From contig NZ_CP071090.1 in assembly GCF_017301735.1 (NCBI RefSeq), positions 11,453,001 through 11,517,000 on the forward strand: a stretch of 64,000 nucleotides of DNA. Direction: 5' to 3'. Of this stretch, positions 23,943 through 32,655 are shown piece by piece. The notes under the pieces are model-generated. The model worked only from the letters and a program-made list of their open reading frames with translations. It searched no databases and was not told the origin of the DNA. Position 1 is the first letter of the stretch. Every line of letters starts with the position of its first letter. Origin of the DNA: Pyxidicoccus parkwaysis. GTDB lineage: Bacteria > Myxococcota > Myxococcia > Myxococcales > Myxococcaceae. Both the position numbers and the translations under genes were made by a program.

Positions 23943-26849
23943 TTACGGGGTGGGGGCGAGGCCCGTCTGGAGGAAGGCGGCCATCTGTCCCTGGGCCTGG
24001 TCACGCACGGACTTGAGGAACGCCGCCGTCGACGCGTCCGCGGTGGGGTCGAAGATGGTGAAGAAGCCATGCTTGACGTTCGCCGGCAGCGGCTGCACGT
24101 CGAACATGTACGACTGCACCGAGCGCTGGGTGCCGCGGTTGGCGGCGCCGAGGAGGAAGTCCGTCACCGGGTTGGGGATGACGTCGTCGCCCTTGATGTA
24201 CTGGACGAACACCTCGCGGTTGGCGGCCTGGCCGTTCTCCAGGAAGTAGCCGAAGTTGCGCGGGTCGGCCGGGTCCAGGATGGTGCGCGCCAGGGTGATG
24301 AACTCGTCGTAGGCGGGCGTGCCGGGAGGACGGCCCGCGCTGGTGAGCAGGGCGTTGAAGCCACCGCGGTACGCCACGAAGGTGGGGTTGGTGGCCGTCA
24401 GCAGCACGTCCGTCAGGCCGCCGCCCGCCGCGTTGAGGCCCACGTGCTGCAGCTTCGTGTTGACGGCGCCAATCAGGCCGCCCTGGAGGCCGCCGAGGCT
24501 CTGGCCCACGTAGTGGACCTGCGTGCCGTCGACGCTGCCGGCGCCCGCCTTGGCCGCGTTGATGCGCGCGTTGAGGGTGGCGGTGGCCACCATGCGGGAC
24601 ACCTGCGCCACGTCGATGACGGAGTGGCGGAAGTTGTCGCGCGTGGCGAACAGGTTGGTGAGGTTGAGGAAGTTCCAGCCGGAGACGACGGGGGCCGCAT
24701 TGGCGTTGTTGCTGCTGCCACGCAGGAAGTCACCACCCTCGCACTTGCCGGTGCTCAGGCAGCGGCCCTGACGCTGGGACGCGCAGACCAGGTCGCCGGC
24801 CACGGCGGCCGTCGGGCTCGGGTCGCAGGCGATGGCGGTGGCCGGGGCCACGCAGCGGCCGAAGCTGGGGCTGTTGGGCGTCACGTCGCAGGTGCCGGTG
24901 GAGCAGGCCTCGTTCGGCTCGTCGATGGTCACCGAGCCGGCGGTGATGCCCGGCGGCGCGATGCCCGCGCAGCTCGTGCGGTCACCGTGCAGCACGGAGT
25001 CGATGGCGACGACAGCGAAGCCGTTCTTGTTGAACGTGTTGGCGACCGCCACGATGTTGGTGCGGTTGCCCGTCAGGCCGTGGCCGAAGATGACCACCGG
25101 GTAGCCGTTGGCGGGCATGGGCGCCACGTCCGACTTCGGCAGGAAGAGCAGGAACGGGACGTGGTCGATGCGCGGCTCCGCGCGGTTGAGCGTGCCCTGG
25201 GTGTCGCTCAGCAGGTACGGCGAGGCGAAGGCGCCGGCGAAGGCCGAGCCCACCGACTCGTTGTCCAGCTTGTTGAGCGCCATGGTGCCCGTGAGGTTGC
25301 TGGTCTGGTCCACCAGGTAGAGCGGGTCCGCCGGCACCGCCGTGGGGACGGCGTTCAGCTTCTGGAGGATGGACAGCGTGCTCTGCGTGGTGAACGCCCA
25401 CGCCAGGTTCACGTCCTTGCGCTTGATGCCGAGCGCCTCGAGGGCGTCATACAGCGGCTTCATGCCCAGACGCGCCGGCTCGAGCTGGGCGGCGAGGAAG
25501 TCCGGCACCGCGGAGACCTGGCTCTTGCCATTCCCGTCCACCAGCGCGGCCTTGCTGCGCAGCAGCGCCTGCGCGGCGGTGGGGGCCACGGCGCGGCCCT
25601 TGATGTCCTTCATGCCGCGGAGCATGACGACGGCGTACTGGGTCGCCTCGTCGAGCGGCACCTCGGGGATGATTTGCAGCTGCTGCGGCGTGGTCTGCGC
25701 GCTGCCGTCCGCCTTCAGGCTGGAGGCGCAGTTGAGGCACACCTTCACCTTGGGGGCCGTGCCCTTGTCGGTGTTGGTGGCCTTGATGAAGAGCAGCGAC
25801 TTGCCCAGCTGCACCGTGTTCATGTCCAGCTCGGCGCCCACGTCGATGACGCCCGTCTTGGCGCCGTTCTCCGAGACGATGGGGGCGGTGGTGGACCAGC
25901 CGTCCAGCGTGTTGAGGCCCTGGGAGATGGCGACCTCGAGCGGGTTGGCGTTGGGGCTGGTGTTGACCGGCAGGTTCAGGTGCGCGGGCGTGTTGCCCTG
26001 GGCCGGGACGCGCAGCAGGTCATTGGGGAAGGGGATGATGCTGTTGCCGGGGTCGAACGTGGCCTCCGGCATGTTCATCACCGTGAAGGTCCACGCCAGC
26101 ACGATGTCGTCGCGCTTGATTTGGAACTTGTCGGCGGCCGCGTCGATGACGGGCTTGTAGCCGCGGCGCAGCTGCTCCAGCTGGAGCGCGGTGGCCGTCT
26201 GCTGCGCGATGCGCTCGGCCGGGTCCGTCGCCGTGGCGGGGATGAGCTCGGTGGCGGCGCGGCAGTTGGGGGCCGTCAGGTCCTCGCAGGTGACGAGCGG
26301 CTCGTTGGAGCTGGCGAAGGCCCACGTGGCCGAGGCGATGACGTTCTTGCCGGACGTCGTCTTCAGGCCCTTGTCACCGCCGACGAGCACCACCCCGTAG
26401 CGGCCACCCTTGGGCCAGCCCGTGGGGGCAATCACGTTCACCTTGTCGGTGTCCGGGTTGTAGCCGATGACGACGTTGGACGGCACGGGGCGCGACAGCG
26501 GCGTGCCCTCGTACAGGTCCAGGATCTTCACCGTGGCCGCCGTCACGCTGGCCGGGTCCAGGTTCTTGACCGTCGTGCTGGCGCTGATGGACGTGGGGAA
26601 GCCGTCGAGCGTGTTCACGTAGTCGCGCGTGAACTCCTGCTCCGCTTCGGGCGCGCTCGGATTGATGGGCGCGTTGACCAGTCCGTCCTTCATGGCCAGG
26701 TCGTTGGGAGAAGGAACCACCGGCGGCGACGCCGCGGGGTCGAACTCCGCGACAACTGCTTCCTCGGCGGGCGGAGCGTCCTTGGCGATATCCGGATCAC
26801 ACGCCACGGCGCCCAGGGCAAATGCCCCCAGGAACAACACCTTTCTCAT
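23943..26849 (-). CDS. Lipase/esterase lipoprotein, VolA/Pla-1-like
   Basis: 968-aa lipoprotein, lipobox ALGAVAC (Cys17). The N-terminal half has Ig-like/virulence-lipase-type segments (PSPNDLAMKDGLVN, repeated as PFPNDLLRVPAQGN). The alpha/beta-hydrolase domain has the oxyanion segment VVIFGHGLTGNR near residue 589 and the nucleophile GQSLGGLQGG near residue 782, with a Cys-rich insert (CSTGTC, CASQRQGRC, CEGG) between. This matches the VolA/Pla-1 type of surface lysophospholipases, which release fatty acids for FadL. It is transcribed just ahead of the FadL gene. Start 26849 with GAGGGG. Substrate inferred, not proven. Confidence 0.85.
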   Translation of the reverse strand: MRKVLFLGAFALGAVACDPDIAKDAPPAEEAVVAEFDPAASPPVVPSPNDLAMKDGLVNAPINPSAPEAEQEFTRDYVNTLDGFPTSISASTTVKNLDPASVTAATVKILDLYEGTPLSRPVPSNVVIGYNPDTDKVNVIAPTGWPKGGRYGVVLVGGDKGLKTTSGKNVIASATWAFASSNEPLVTCEDLTAPNCRAATELIPATATDPAERIAQQTATALQLEQLRRGYKPVIDAAADKFQIKRDDIVLAWTFTVMNMPEATFDPGNSIIPFPNDLLRVPAQGNTPAHLNLPVNTSPNANPLEVAISQGLNTLDGWSTTAPIVSENGAKTGVIDVGAELDMNTVQLGKSLLFIKATNTDKGTAPKVKVCLNCASSLKADGSAQTTPQQLQIIPEVPLDEATQYAVVMLRGMKDIKGRAVAPTAAQALLRSKAALVDGNGKSQVSAVPDFLAAQLEPARLGMKPLYDALEALGIKRKDVNLAWAFTTQSTLSILQKLNAVPTAVPADPLYLVDQTSNLTGTMALNKLDNESVGSAFAGAFASPYLLSDTQGTLNRAEPRIDHVPFLLFLPKSDVAPMPANGYPVVIFGHGLTGNRTNIVAVANTFNKNGFAVVAIDSVLHGDRTSCAGIAPPGITAGSVTIDEPNEACSTGTCDVTPNSPSFGRCVAPATAIACDPSPTAAVAGDLVCASQRQGRCLSTGKCEGGDFLRGSSNNANAAPVVSGWNFLNLTNLFATRDNFRHSVIDVAQVSRMVATATLNARINAAKAGAGSVDGTQVHYVGQSLGGLQGGLIGAVNTKLQHVGLNAAGGGLTDVLLTATNPTFVAYRGGFNALLTSAGRPPGTPAYDEFITLARTILDPADPRNFGYFLENGQAANREVFVQYIKGDDVIPNPVTDFLLGAANRGTQRSVQSYMFDVQPLPANVKHGFFTIFDPTADASTAAFLKSVRDQAQGQMAAFLQTGLAPTP

Positions 26850-27032
26850 GAGTAAGACCCCTCGCGTCCAAAGTTGGACTGCTGGAAACGATTCCGTGGC
26901 GTAGCACGTTGCTTGGTTGCCAGGAAGACAGGCGACTTGACGCTGCGTGTCATCCGTGGCTGGCGGAGGGACTGCGCGGACTGGGCGTCTCAGCCGCTGC
27001 ACGGGGGACATGCGGCGGGTACGTTACGCGGC

Positions 27033-27557
27033 ATGAACCGACTGCTGAGTGTGCTGGTGGTGACTGTGGCGGTGGTGGCTCACGCGGAGGAGGCCGGGGG
27101 GTTGACGTGGACGGCTCCGGCGGAGTGGACGGCGCAGGGCGCGCGGCCGATGCGCGCGGCGACGTACCGGATTCCTCCCGCGAAGGGTGACACCGACGCG
27201 GGTGAACTGGCCGTCTTCTACTTCGGGCAGGGCCAGGGCGGCGCGGTGGACGCCAACGTGAAGCGCTGGGTGGGCCAGTTCCAGACGCCGGACGGCAAGC
27301 CCGTGGACAAGGCGGCGAAGACGAAGACGGAGAAGCTCAACGACATGCCCGTCACCACGGTGGACGTGAAGGGCACGTACGCGGGCGGCGGGCCCATGAT
27401 GGGCCCGTCCACGCCGAAGCCGGGCTACCGCCTGCTGGGCGCGATTGTCGAAGGGCCCGAGGGCGCCGTCTTCTTCAAGCTGACCGCGCCGGAGAAGACG
27501 GCGGCTGCGGCGGAGAAGCCCTTCCGCAAGCTGCTGGAGTCGGTGAAGAAGAAGTAA
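27033..27557 (+). CDS. Secreted protein of unknown function
   Basis: 174-aa protein with a 19-residue signal peptide ending in AHA. The mature sequence (GLTWTAPAEWTAQGARPMRAATYRIPP, AVFYFGQGQGGAVDANVKRW, PGYRLLGAIVEGPEGAVFFKLTAP) looks like a single periplasmic beta-sandwich/PsbP-like domain with a Lys-rich C-terminus, and similar proteins occur widely in myxobacteria. No catalytic motif. It is divergent from the lipase/FadL operon with 183 bp between starts and ends at a strong terminator. Confidence 0.8.
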   Translation: MNRLLSVLVVTVAVVAHAEEAGGLTWTAPAEWTAQGARPMRAATYRIPPAKGDTDAGELAVFYFGQGQGGAVDANVKRWVGQFQTPDGKPVDKAAKTKTEKLNDMPVTTVDVKGTYAGGGPMMGPSTPKPGYRLLGAIVEGPEGAVFFKLTAPEKTAAAAEKPFRKLLESVKKK

Positions 27558-27567
27558 CCAGCGTTTC

Positions 27568-27599
27568 GGGGACGGAGGTTGCTGCTGCCTTCCGTCCCC
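27568..27599 (+). terminator. Terminator hairpin GGGGACGGA/TCCGTCCCC
   Basis: Perfect 9-bp stem extendable by GG/CC, followed by TTC, 11 bp after the secreted-protein stop and 60 bp before the convergent OmpA gene end. It is probably bidirectional. Confidence 0.7.
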
Positions 27600-27658
27600 T
27601 TCGGGGGCGCGCTTCTCGCGACGTCGTGCCCTCCACGTGCGCGAGTGCGCGCTTCGCC

Positions 27659-28549
27659 TTACTTCGTCCCCTTCGCGGGCTTCACCGCGCTCTTCGGCGT
27701 GGTGGAGTCCGCGAGCGCACGCTTCACCGTCGTGGGGTTTCGCTTGCTGGGCAGGTCCGGCATGAGCAGCACTTCGATGCGCCGGTTGCGCGCGCGGCCC
27801 TGCGGAGTGGAGTTGGCGGACACCGGCCGCATCTCGCCGTAGCCTGCGGCCACCAGCCGGCGCGCGGGCACGCCGCCCTTCTCCTGGAGGAAGCGCACCA
27901 CGTTGACGGCGCGCGCCACGGAGAGCTCCCAGTTGGTGGGGAAGGTGCCCTGCAGCTTCTGCGACGGCGGCGAGTCATCCGTGTGGCCCGACACCTGGAT
28001 GAACTTGTCCTCCACCTTCGCCAGCACGCCGCCCAGGCGCGTGAGCACCTCCTGCCCGCGCGTGCTGATGCTCGCGTCGCCGGAGTCGAAGAGCACCTTG
28101 TCCACCAGGTCCACCTGGATGCGGCCTTCCGCCTGCGACAGCTTGATGGCGCCGTTGGCGATCTCCGCCTTCATCTTGTCCTGCAGGTCGTCGTAGGTGG
28201 CCTTGAGCTTCGCCAGCTCCGCCTCCTGCTCCTGCACCGTCTGGCTGAGCTGCTCCTTCTCGCTGCTGAGCTGCTCCTTCTCGGTGGCGAGCTTCGTGCG
28301 CTCGGACTCCACGGCGGCCAGCTTCTCCGCCAGTTGCACGCGCGCGGCCTCCGCGTCACGGGCGCGGTTGGCGGCCTCCTCGGCGGCGACGCGCGACTGC
28401 TCGGCCAGGGCCTGCGCCTGCTGCGAGCCGCGGTGCGCGAGGTACAGCACGCCGCCCGCGAGCAACACCACCAGCGCCGTCACCAGCCAGGGCACCATGC
28501 TTCGCCCACGCTCCTGATTCCGGCCGTGCTCGTGCGGGACTTCCGTCAT
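27659..28549 (-). CDS. OmpA/MotB-family peptidoglycan-binding coiled-coil protein
   Basis: 296-aa protein: short cytoplasmic N-terminus, one membrane helix (about residues 18-36), a coiled coil (residues 45-130, with a repeated KEQLSSEKEQL), then an OmpA-like domain with VLFDSGDASIS, QVSGHTDDSPP, NWELSVARAVNVVRFLQEKG and ARNRRIEVLL, the peptidoglycan-binding residues being retained (D in HTDD and R in RNRRIE). It probably anchors an inner-membrane assembly to the cell wall. No motor partner (MotA/TolQ type) is nearby. Monocistronic. Confidence 0.9.
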   Translation of the reverse strand: MTEVPHEHGRNQERGRSMVPWLVTALVVLLAGGVLYLAHRGSQQAQALAEQSRVAAEEAANRARDAEAARVQLAEKLAAVESERTKLATEKEQLSSEKEQLSQTVQEQEAELAKLKATYDDLQDKMKAEIANGAIKLSQAEGRIQVDLVDKVLFDSGDASISTRGQEVLTRLGGVLAKVEDKFIQVSGHTDDSPPSQKLQGTFPTNWELSVARAVNVVRFLQEKGGVPARRLVAAGYGEMRPVSANSTPQGRARNRRIEVLLMPDLPSKRNPTTVKRALADSTTPKSAVKPAKGTK

Positions 28550-28617
28550 GTAGGGACCTCCATCGAGGCGCCGGTGAGGCGCCGTTGGCTCACGGCGCGG
28601 GGGCGCCGCTGTCTCGA

Positions 28618-28643
28618 CGGTGACGCCCGGGAGAGCGTCACCG
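28618..28643 (-). terminator. Hairpin downstream of the patatin gene
   Basis: Perfect 9-bp stem CGGTGACGC/GCGTCACCG with an 8-nt loop, about 110 bp after the patatin stop. A second inverted repeat (CGCCCGGG/CCCGGGTGCG) is at about 28685-28712. No U-tract. Confidence 0.45.
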
Positions 28644-28751
28644 CTTCCACGAGGGAAGGGACTCGCGAGTCACCGTAGCGACCACGCCCGGGTGCGCCTC
28701 AAGGCGTCCCGGGTGCGTGCAGGTATCTGGAGGTTCAACGTTGCAGCAGCG

Positions 28752-30737
28752 TCAGAACGGGAGCCACGAAGGACGCACGCTGCGCGGATTGCCCAGCGCC
28801 TCGGAGAGCTGCGCGTTCAAGTCTCCGAAGGTCTGGTTGTCCAGCCACATGGCCTCGATCTTCTGCTTCCCGAGCTTCACCTCGTGCGGCTTGCCGTCCT
28901 TGCCCGTCGCCGTCACGGACTCACCGCCGTTGTACGTGACGCGGAAGGACTCGCCCTTCACGTTCACCGGCACGTCGAACTTCAGATTGGCGGGCACCTG
29001 CGTGGTGATGTTGGTGCCACGCGCGCCGGGCTTGCCGAGGTCGTCCATGAACTCGCGCAGGAAGTTCTCCGTCACCTGGCGCGTCTGCTTGTCGAGCGCG
29101 GGGTCCACCTTCGCGTCGTAGCCGAAGCCGAGCGTGCTGTTGCCCTTCTTCGGGTCGGTGAGGTCCCACGTGGGCACGCTGAGCATGAACTGGTTGGCGC
29201 CCGGCTGCGCGCGGTCCCTCCAGTCCTGCGCCTGCGTGGCGTTGTCCTTCAGCATCGTGTAGCCGTTGACGGCGTTCCACAGCACGTCATCCGTGTCGAG
29301 CTGGCCGTTGGGCATCGGCTTCGGCGTGGCCTGGCCATTCACGGGGTGCGCGTTGCCGCGCGAGTAGAGCGACGCGCCAATCTGCGGCAGGTCGTTCTTC
29401 GCGTAGCCCATGGGCAGGTTGTCCAGCGTGCCGCCGTCCACGAGGTGCAGGTTGCGGCCGGTGGTGGGGTCCACGACCTGCACGGGCTCGAAGACGCCGG
29501 GGATGGCCATGGAGGCGCGCATGGCGAGCGCCACCGGCGTGTCCGGCGTCGTCTCCTGGCTGAAGACGAAGATGCGGTCCTTGGCGCTCTTGAAGCCCTC
29601 GGGGCCCACGGCGCTGTCGTACGCCTTGGCGGCCACGAGCTGCAGCGGCACCTTCAGGTCCGCGAAGGTGACGGGCCGGTCCTTGATGCCGGTGAGCTCG
29701 CGCAGCTTCGCGTCGAAGAGGTCATACGCGGCCTTCCCGTCGAGGAGGCCGCCGTCCTTCAGGTCCAGGTCGAAGTCGTAGAGCTTGCCCAGGCGCGGGT
29801 CCTTCGCCACGTCCTCCAGCTGCTTCGGCGTGGCGCCGGTGGCGGCGAAGGCCGCGGCGATGGAGCCGGCCGACGTGCCCGTCAGGCTCACCGGCACCAC
29901 GCCCATCTCCTGCATCTCGCCAATCATCGCGGCGTAGCGCTTGCCCTTGCCGCCGCCGCCCTCGAGCGACAGGTGCACGCCGATGGGCTCGCCGCCCTGC
30001 ACGGGCATGCCGGCCTCCTCGCGGCGCTTCGCCACGGCGGCGGTGTACTGCGCGGCCTTCGTCGCGTCGCCGCCGAAGAGGAAGTCGAGCGGCTTGGGCG
30101 GCTTCGTCACCGGCGTGCCCGTGGGGAACTTGCTGGCATTCACCTGGCCGTTGGGCAGCTCCTTGGCGAGGAACTGCGGGTCCAGCCACAGCGAGCCTGC
30201 GCGCGGGGCGGTGGCGCGGGTGTAGCCGGTGGACTGCTTCAGCTCGGCCTCGGCCTTGGTGAGCTGCGCCTTCACCTCCGCGTAGCGCGGGCTCGAGGGA
30301 GGCAGCATGTCCAGCTCCAGCCCCAGCGAGCGCACCTTGCCGAGGGTGTCGCGGAAGCCCTGTGTCTGGGCGATGAGCTGCTTGCCCTGCTTGTCGTCAA
30401 TCTTCTGCGGGATGACGTGCTCCAGGACCTTGCGGAGGTCGTTCAGGTCGACCTGGAGCAGCTTGTCGAAGGGAATCTGGAGCGGCTTGCCGGTGAGGGT
30501 GATGCCCTGCCACGGGTTGCCGGAAGTCCCGGACGGCTTCGGCAGGCCGAGGCGGCCGAGGTCCGGAAGGCGCGCCTCGAAGCCGTCGATGAGCTGGTCT
30601 GCCTTGCGGGCGACATTCTGGAGGCCCTGGCCGAGGCGGGCGAGGAGGTTGGGTTGCTCGGCCTTGCGAGGGGCGGGAGCCTCGGGCGTGCGACGGGGGG
30701 CGACCGGAGGGGGCGAGAGGGTGTTCTTGACGGTCAT
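28752..30737 (-). CDS. Patatin-like phospholipase with long N-terminal region
   Basis: 661-aa protein. Residues 1-215 are a Pro/Lys-rich, probably non-catalytic N-terminus. The patatin domain starts with HLSLEGGGGKGKRYAAMI (oxyanion Gly-rich loop, about residue 257), has the nucleophile elbow LTGTSAGSIAAAFAA (Ser about 288) and the catalytic Asp in LVDGGTLDNLP (about 433). The extra glycine and Lys/Arg-rich loop resemble bacterial effector patatins (ExoU-like) more than housekeeping RssA types. No signal peptide; secretion by a type III/VI route is possible but unsupported here. Start 30737. No companion immunity gene is seen. Confidence 0.88.
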   Translation of the reverse strand: MTVKNTLSPPPVAPRRTPEAPAPRKAEQPNLLARLGQGLQNVARKADQLIDGFEARLPDLGRLGLPKPSGTSGNPWQGITLTGKPLQIPFDKLLQVDLNDLRKVLEHVIPQKIDDKQGKQLIAQTQGFRDTLGKVRSLGLELDMLPPSSPRYAEVKAQLTKAEAELKQSTGYTRATAPRAGSLWLDPQFLAKELPNGQVNASKFPTGTPVTKPPKPLDFLFGGDATKAAQYTAAVAKRREEAGMPVQGGEPIGVHLSLEGGGGKGKRYAAMIGEMQEMGVVPVSLTGTSAGSIAAAFAATGATPKQLEDVAKDPRLGKLYDFDLDLKDGGLLDGKAAYDLFDAKLRELTGIKDRPVTFADLKVPLQLVAAKAYDSAVGPEGFKSAKDRIFVFSQETTPDTPVALAMRASMAIPGVFEPVQVVDPTTGRNLHLVDGGTLDNLPMGYAKNDLPQIGASLYSRGNAHPVNGQATPKPMPNGQLDTDDVLWNAVNGYTMLKDNATQAQDWRDRAQPGANQFMLSVPTWDLTDPKKGNSTLGFGYDAKVDPALDKQTRQVTENFLREFMDDLGKPGARGTNITTQVPANLKFDVPVNVKGESFRVTYNGGESVTATGKDGKPHEVKLGKQKIEAMWLDNQTFGDLNAQLSEALGNPRSVRPSWLPF

Positions 30738-30845
30738 GGACGGGCGGGCTCCGCGATCAGCCGGGGGGAAGCGACAGTGTAACGGCATTATCGCGCGCAC
30801 CATGTCGCAGGTTGTGTGTCCTTCTTTGAAAGTGAGGATTTGGCT

Positions 30846-30861
30846 CGGCAAGGCCCTTGCT
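30846..30861 (+). promoter_or_regulatory. Possible sigma-54 promoter (-24/-12) upstream of CBS gene
   Basis: CGGCAAG-GCCC-TTGCT compares with TGGCACG-N4-TTGCW at all but two key positions, with the GG and GC doublets 10 nt apart. It lies about 49 bp upstream of the GTG start. One such match in GC-rich DNA could be chance. Confidence 0.35.
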
Positions 30862-30909
30862 ACGGGGTGATCCACGAGGCGCGAGGCGCCTTGGTTTCGG
30901 GAGGCATCC

Positions 30910-31218
30910 GTGACGATGTGCCGCGGTTTTCAGCTCCAGTCCCTCGTATCGCGTGCGGTGACGCTCTTCCCCGAGGACACGGTCCTCTCCGCACTCCAGG
31001 TGATGCACCACCATGGGGTGCACGTGCTCCCAGTGGTGGACGGGCGGGATGGAGAGCTCTTGGGAGAGGTGACGGAGGGCGAGTTGCAGCGCCTGTCCGC
31101 GTTCGCCCCGCTGGCGCGGCTGGCTGAAATTCTGACCGCCAAGGCCCTGGCGGGCACGGAAGAAACGACGGGCGTTCCGCGCGAGGCGCGCGAGCCCGCG
31201 CGGCTGTGGCTGCACTGA
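30910..31218 (+). CDS. Single-CBS-domain protein
   Basis: 102-aa cytoplasmic protein with one CBS motif: LVSRAVTLFPEDTVLSALQVMHHHGVHVLPVVD followed by GELLGEVTEGELQRL. CBS domains bind adenosine nucleotides as pairs, so this protein should dimerise. The C-terminal 30 residues are not conserved. GTG at 30910 lies 5 nt after GGGAGG; ATG at 30916 is the alternative. It is divergent from the patatin gene. Confidence 0.82.
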   Translation: MTMCRGFQLQSLVSRAVTLFPEDTVLSALQVMHHHGVHVLPVVDGRDGELLGEVTEGELQRLSAFAPLARLAEILTAKALAGTEETTGVPREAREPARLWLH

Positions 31219-31223
31219 GCCAC

Positions 31224-31259
31224 GCGGCCCCATGCCGGGGCGCGCCGGGGTGGGGCCGC
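31224..31259. terminator. Hairpin between convergent genes
   Basis: Perfect 8-bp stem GCGGCCCC/GGGGCCGC with a 20-nt loop, between the convergent CBS and secreted-protein genes. No U-tract; probably bidirectional. Confidence 0.5.
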
Positions 31260-31323
31260 TGACGACGCGTTGGCGGCTGCTCCCAGGTGTTGGAGCGGGC
31301 TCGTACTCCGGGGCCGCTCAGCG

Positions 31324-32376
31324 TCACCTCGAGCCGGCGTCCGGAGCAGGGGCGGGGACGGGCACGGTGCCCGCGTCGGACGCGCTGCCTGCGTCGGGCG
31401 CCGCGTCCGGGAGCTCCTCCAGCAGGCCGTTGCACACGGGAGGCAGCTTCTTCGCTCGACCGACGAAGATGCAGGCGACCTGGACGGCCTGTTCCTCGTT
31501 CGTCCTCACTCCGATGAGCATTCCGACCTTCGCATCATCGGAGCCCGTGTCTTCGAGCCGCACGCAATCCGCGGGTGCGCCTTCCAGGATGCAGCGTACC
31601 GGGCGCTGCTGGAGGTCTCCCGGAAGCTGGCTGCGATAGGCGGCCGCGGATTCCTTGAGCCATATGTCCATCCGGGGAACGGACGAGATGACGTACCACG
31701 CCAGGGCGCCGCTGCCGGGGCACTGGATGTGGCCGGCGATGGCGGTGGACTGCTCCACCCGGCAGCCCTCGGGAATCACCAGCTCTCGCGACAAGAAGCG
31801 GGGTGTCAGGGTGGGAGGCGGTACCTTGAGGTCCACGGGCTCGGGAGCGCCCTGCTTCGCGAAGAACGCCAGCTTCTTCGCGCAGCTCTTCGCGTTGAGC
31901 GGAGAGATGACACTGCCCAGGCACAGGTACATCCAGGCTCCGCCCTCCTGCTTGTCCACGACCAGGTGCCCGGTGTGCTGGACCTTCTTGCTCAGGGGGT
32001 CGGACACGGCGAGCTGAAGGGCCGGGAGCATGCGCTCCGCGAGGGAGAGCGTCGCCGGCTCGCTGGACAGCTCACCCTTGATGGTGGATGCGACTCCCAT
32101 GCGCGTCATGTCGAGGACCTCGCTCGCGGAGAGGTCCATGGGGAGGGGAATCCACCCGATGGTCGCCGTCACGCCGGGGCACGTGTAGTTGCGGCCATGC
32201 GGCCCATCCACCCGGGCCTTGCAGTCGCCAAACACGGCGCGCGCCTCGGGGCGGTACTCGACCTTCGCTGGCTGCGCGTGCGCGGACGGCACGGTGGCCC
32301 CCAGCAGGGCCGCGAACAGGGCGCATGAGAGCAGGCGCCGAGCAGGGAGCGATTGAATCCAGGAGTGCATTGCCAT
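31324..32376 (-). CDS. Secreted protein of unknown function
   Basis: 350-aa protein with a signal peptide (about residues 1-34, cleavage after AHA). The mature part has several Cys pairs (CKARVDGPHGRNYTCPG, CLGSVISPLNAKSC, CRVEQSTAIAGHIQCPG, CILEGAPADC) and two halves that look alike, each starting with a V-E/EGC ... Y/H-x-C-P-G pattern, so an internal duplication is likely. The C-terminus is a low-complexity PDAGS repeat. No family recognised. Two start ATGs (32376, 32370) are possible; IS66 debris sits right upstream, so its original promoter may have been displaced. Confidence 0.75.
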   Translation of the reverse strand: MAMHSWIQSLPARRLLSCALFAALLGATVPSAHAQPAKVEYRPEARAVFGDCKARVDGPHGRNYTCPGVTATIGWIPLPMDLSASEVLDMTRMGVASTIKGELSSEPATLSLAERMLPALQLAVSDPLSKKVQHTGHLVVDKQEGGAWMYLCLGSVISPLNAKSCAKKLAFFAKQGAPEPVDLKVPPPTLTPRFLSRELVIPEGCRVEQSTAIAGHIQCPGSGALAWYVISSVPRMDIWLKESAAAYRSQLPGDLQQRPVRCILEGAPADCVRLEDTGSDDAKVGMLIGVRTNEEQAVQVACIFVGRAKKLPPVCNGLLEELPDAAPDAGSASDAGTVPVPAPAPDAGSR

Positions 32377-32459
32377 GTGGCGGCGACATAGCCGCGAGTG
32401 CTGGCGAGCGTCCAGACATGCATCCCAGCGACGCGCGATGTCGCCGCGGCTTCCACGCC

Positions 32460-32570
32460 GGTGCTCAGTCGCAGCCCCCGGCGTCCGGCGAACTCACGCT
32501 GCGTCAGCCCGCTCGCTTCGAGCTCCCCGGCGACCTTCAGCCACTCTGGCTTGTCGACTCTCTTCTGCAC
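32460..32570 (-). pseudogene. IS66-family accessory gene (tnpA) fragment
   Basis: 37 codons reading VDKPEWLKVAGELEAS, then GLTQREFAGRRGLRLST, the N-terminal helix-turn-helix region of the small IS66-family accessory protein. Similarity stops abruptly after RLST, where the family continues with a Leu/Trp-rich helix. No TnpB or DDE transposase follows, so this is a scar left by an insertion or recombination event. It begins with GTG. Confidence 0.65.
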
Positions 32571-32655
32571 GCGTCGAGGGATGACCCGGCTCGCTCAGCT
32601 CGACAATGGCCCGCAGCACGTCGTCCGCCGGACGGATACTGGACTTCGGCAACGT

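Noticed and set aside
22674..26855. A 1393-codon open frame on the + strand across the FadL and lipase genes
   Set aside because: It is antisense to two clear genes, has no domain content and is rich in Arg/His/Val runs expected from GC-biased third positions of the opposite strand.
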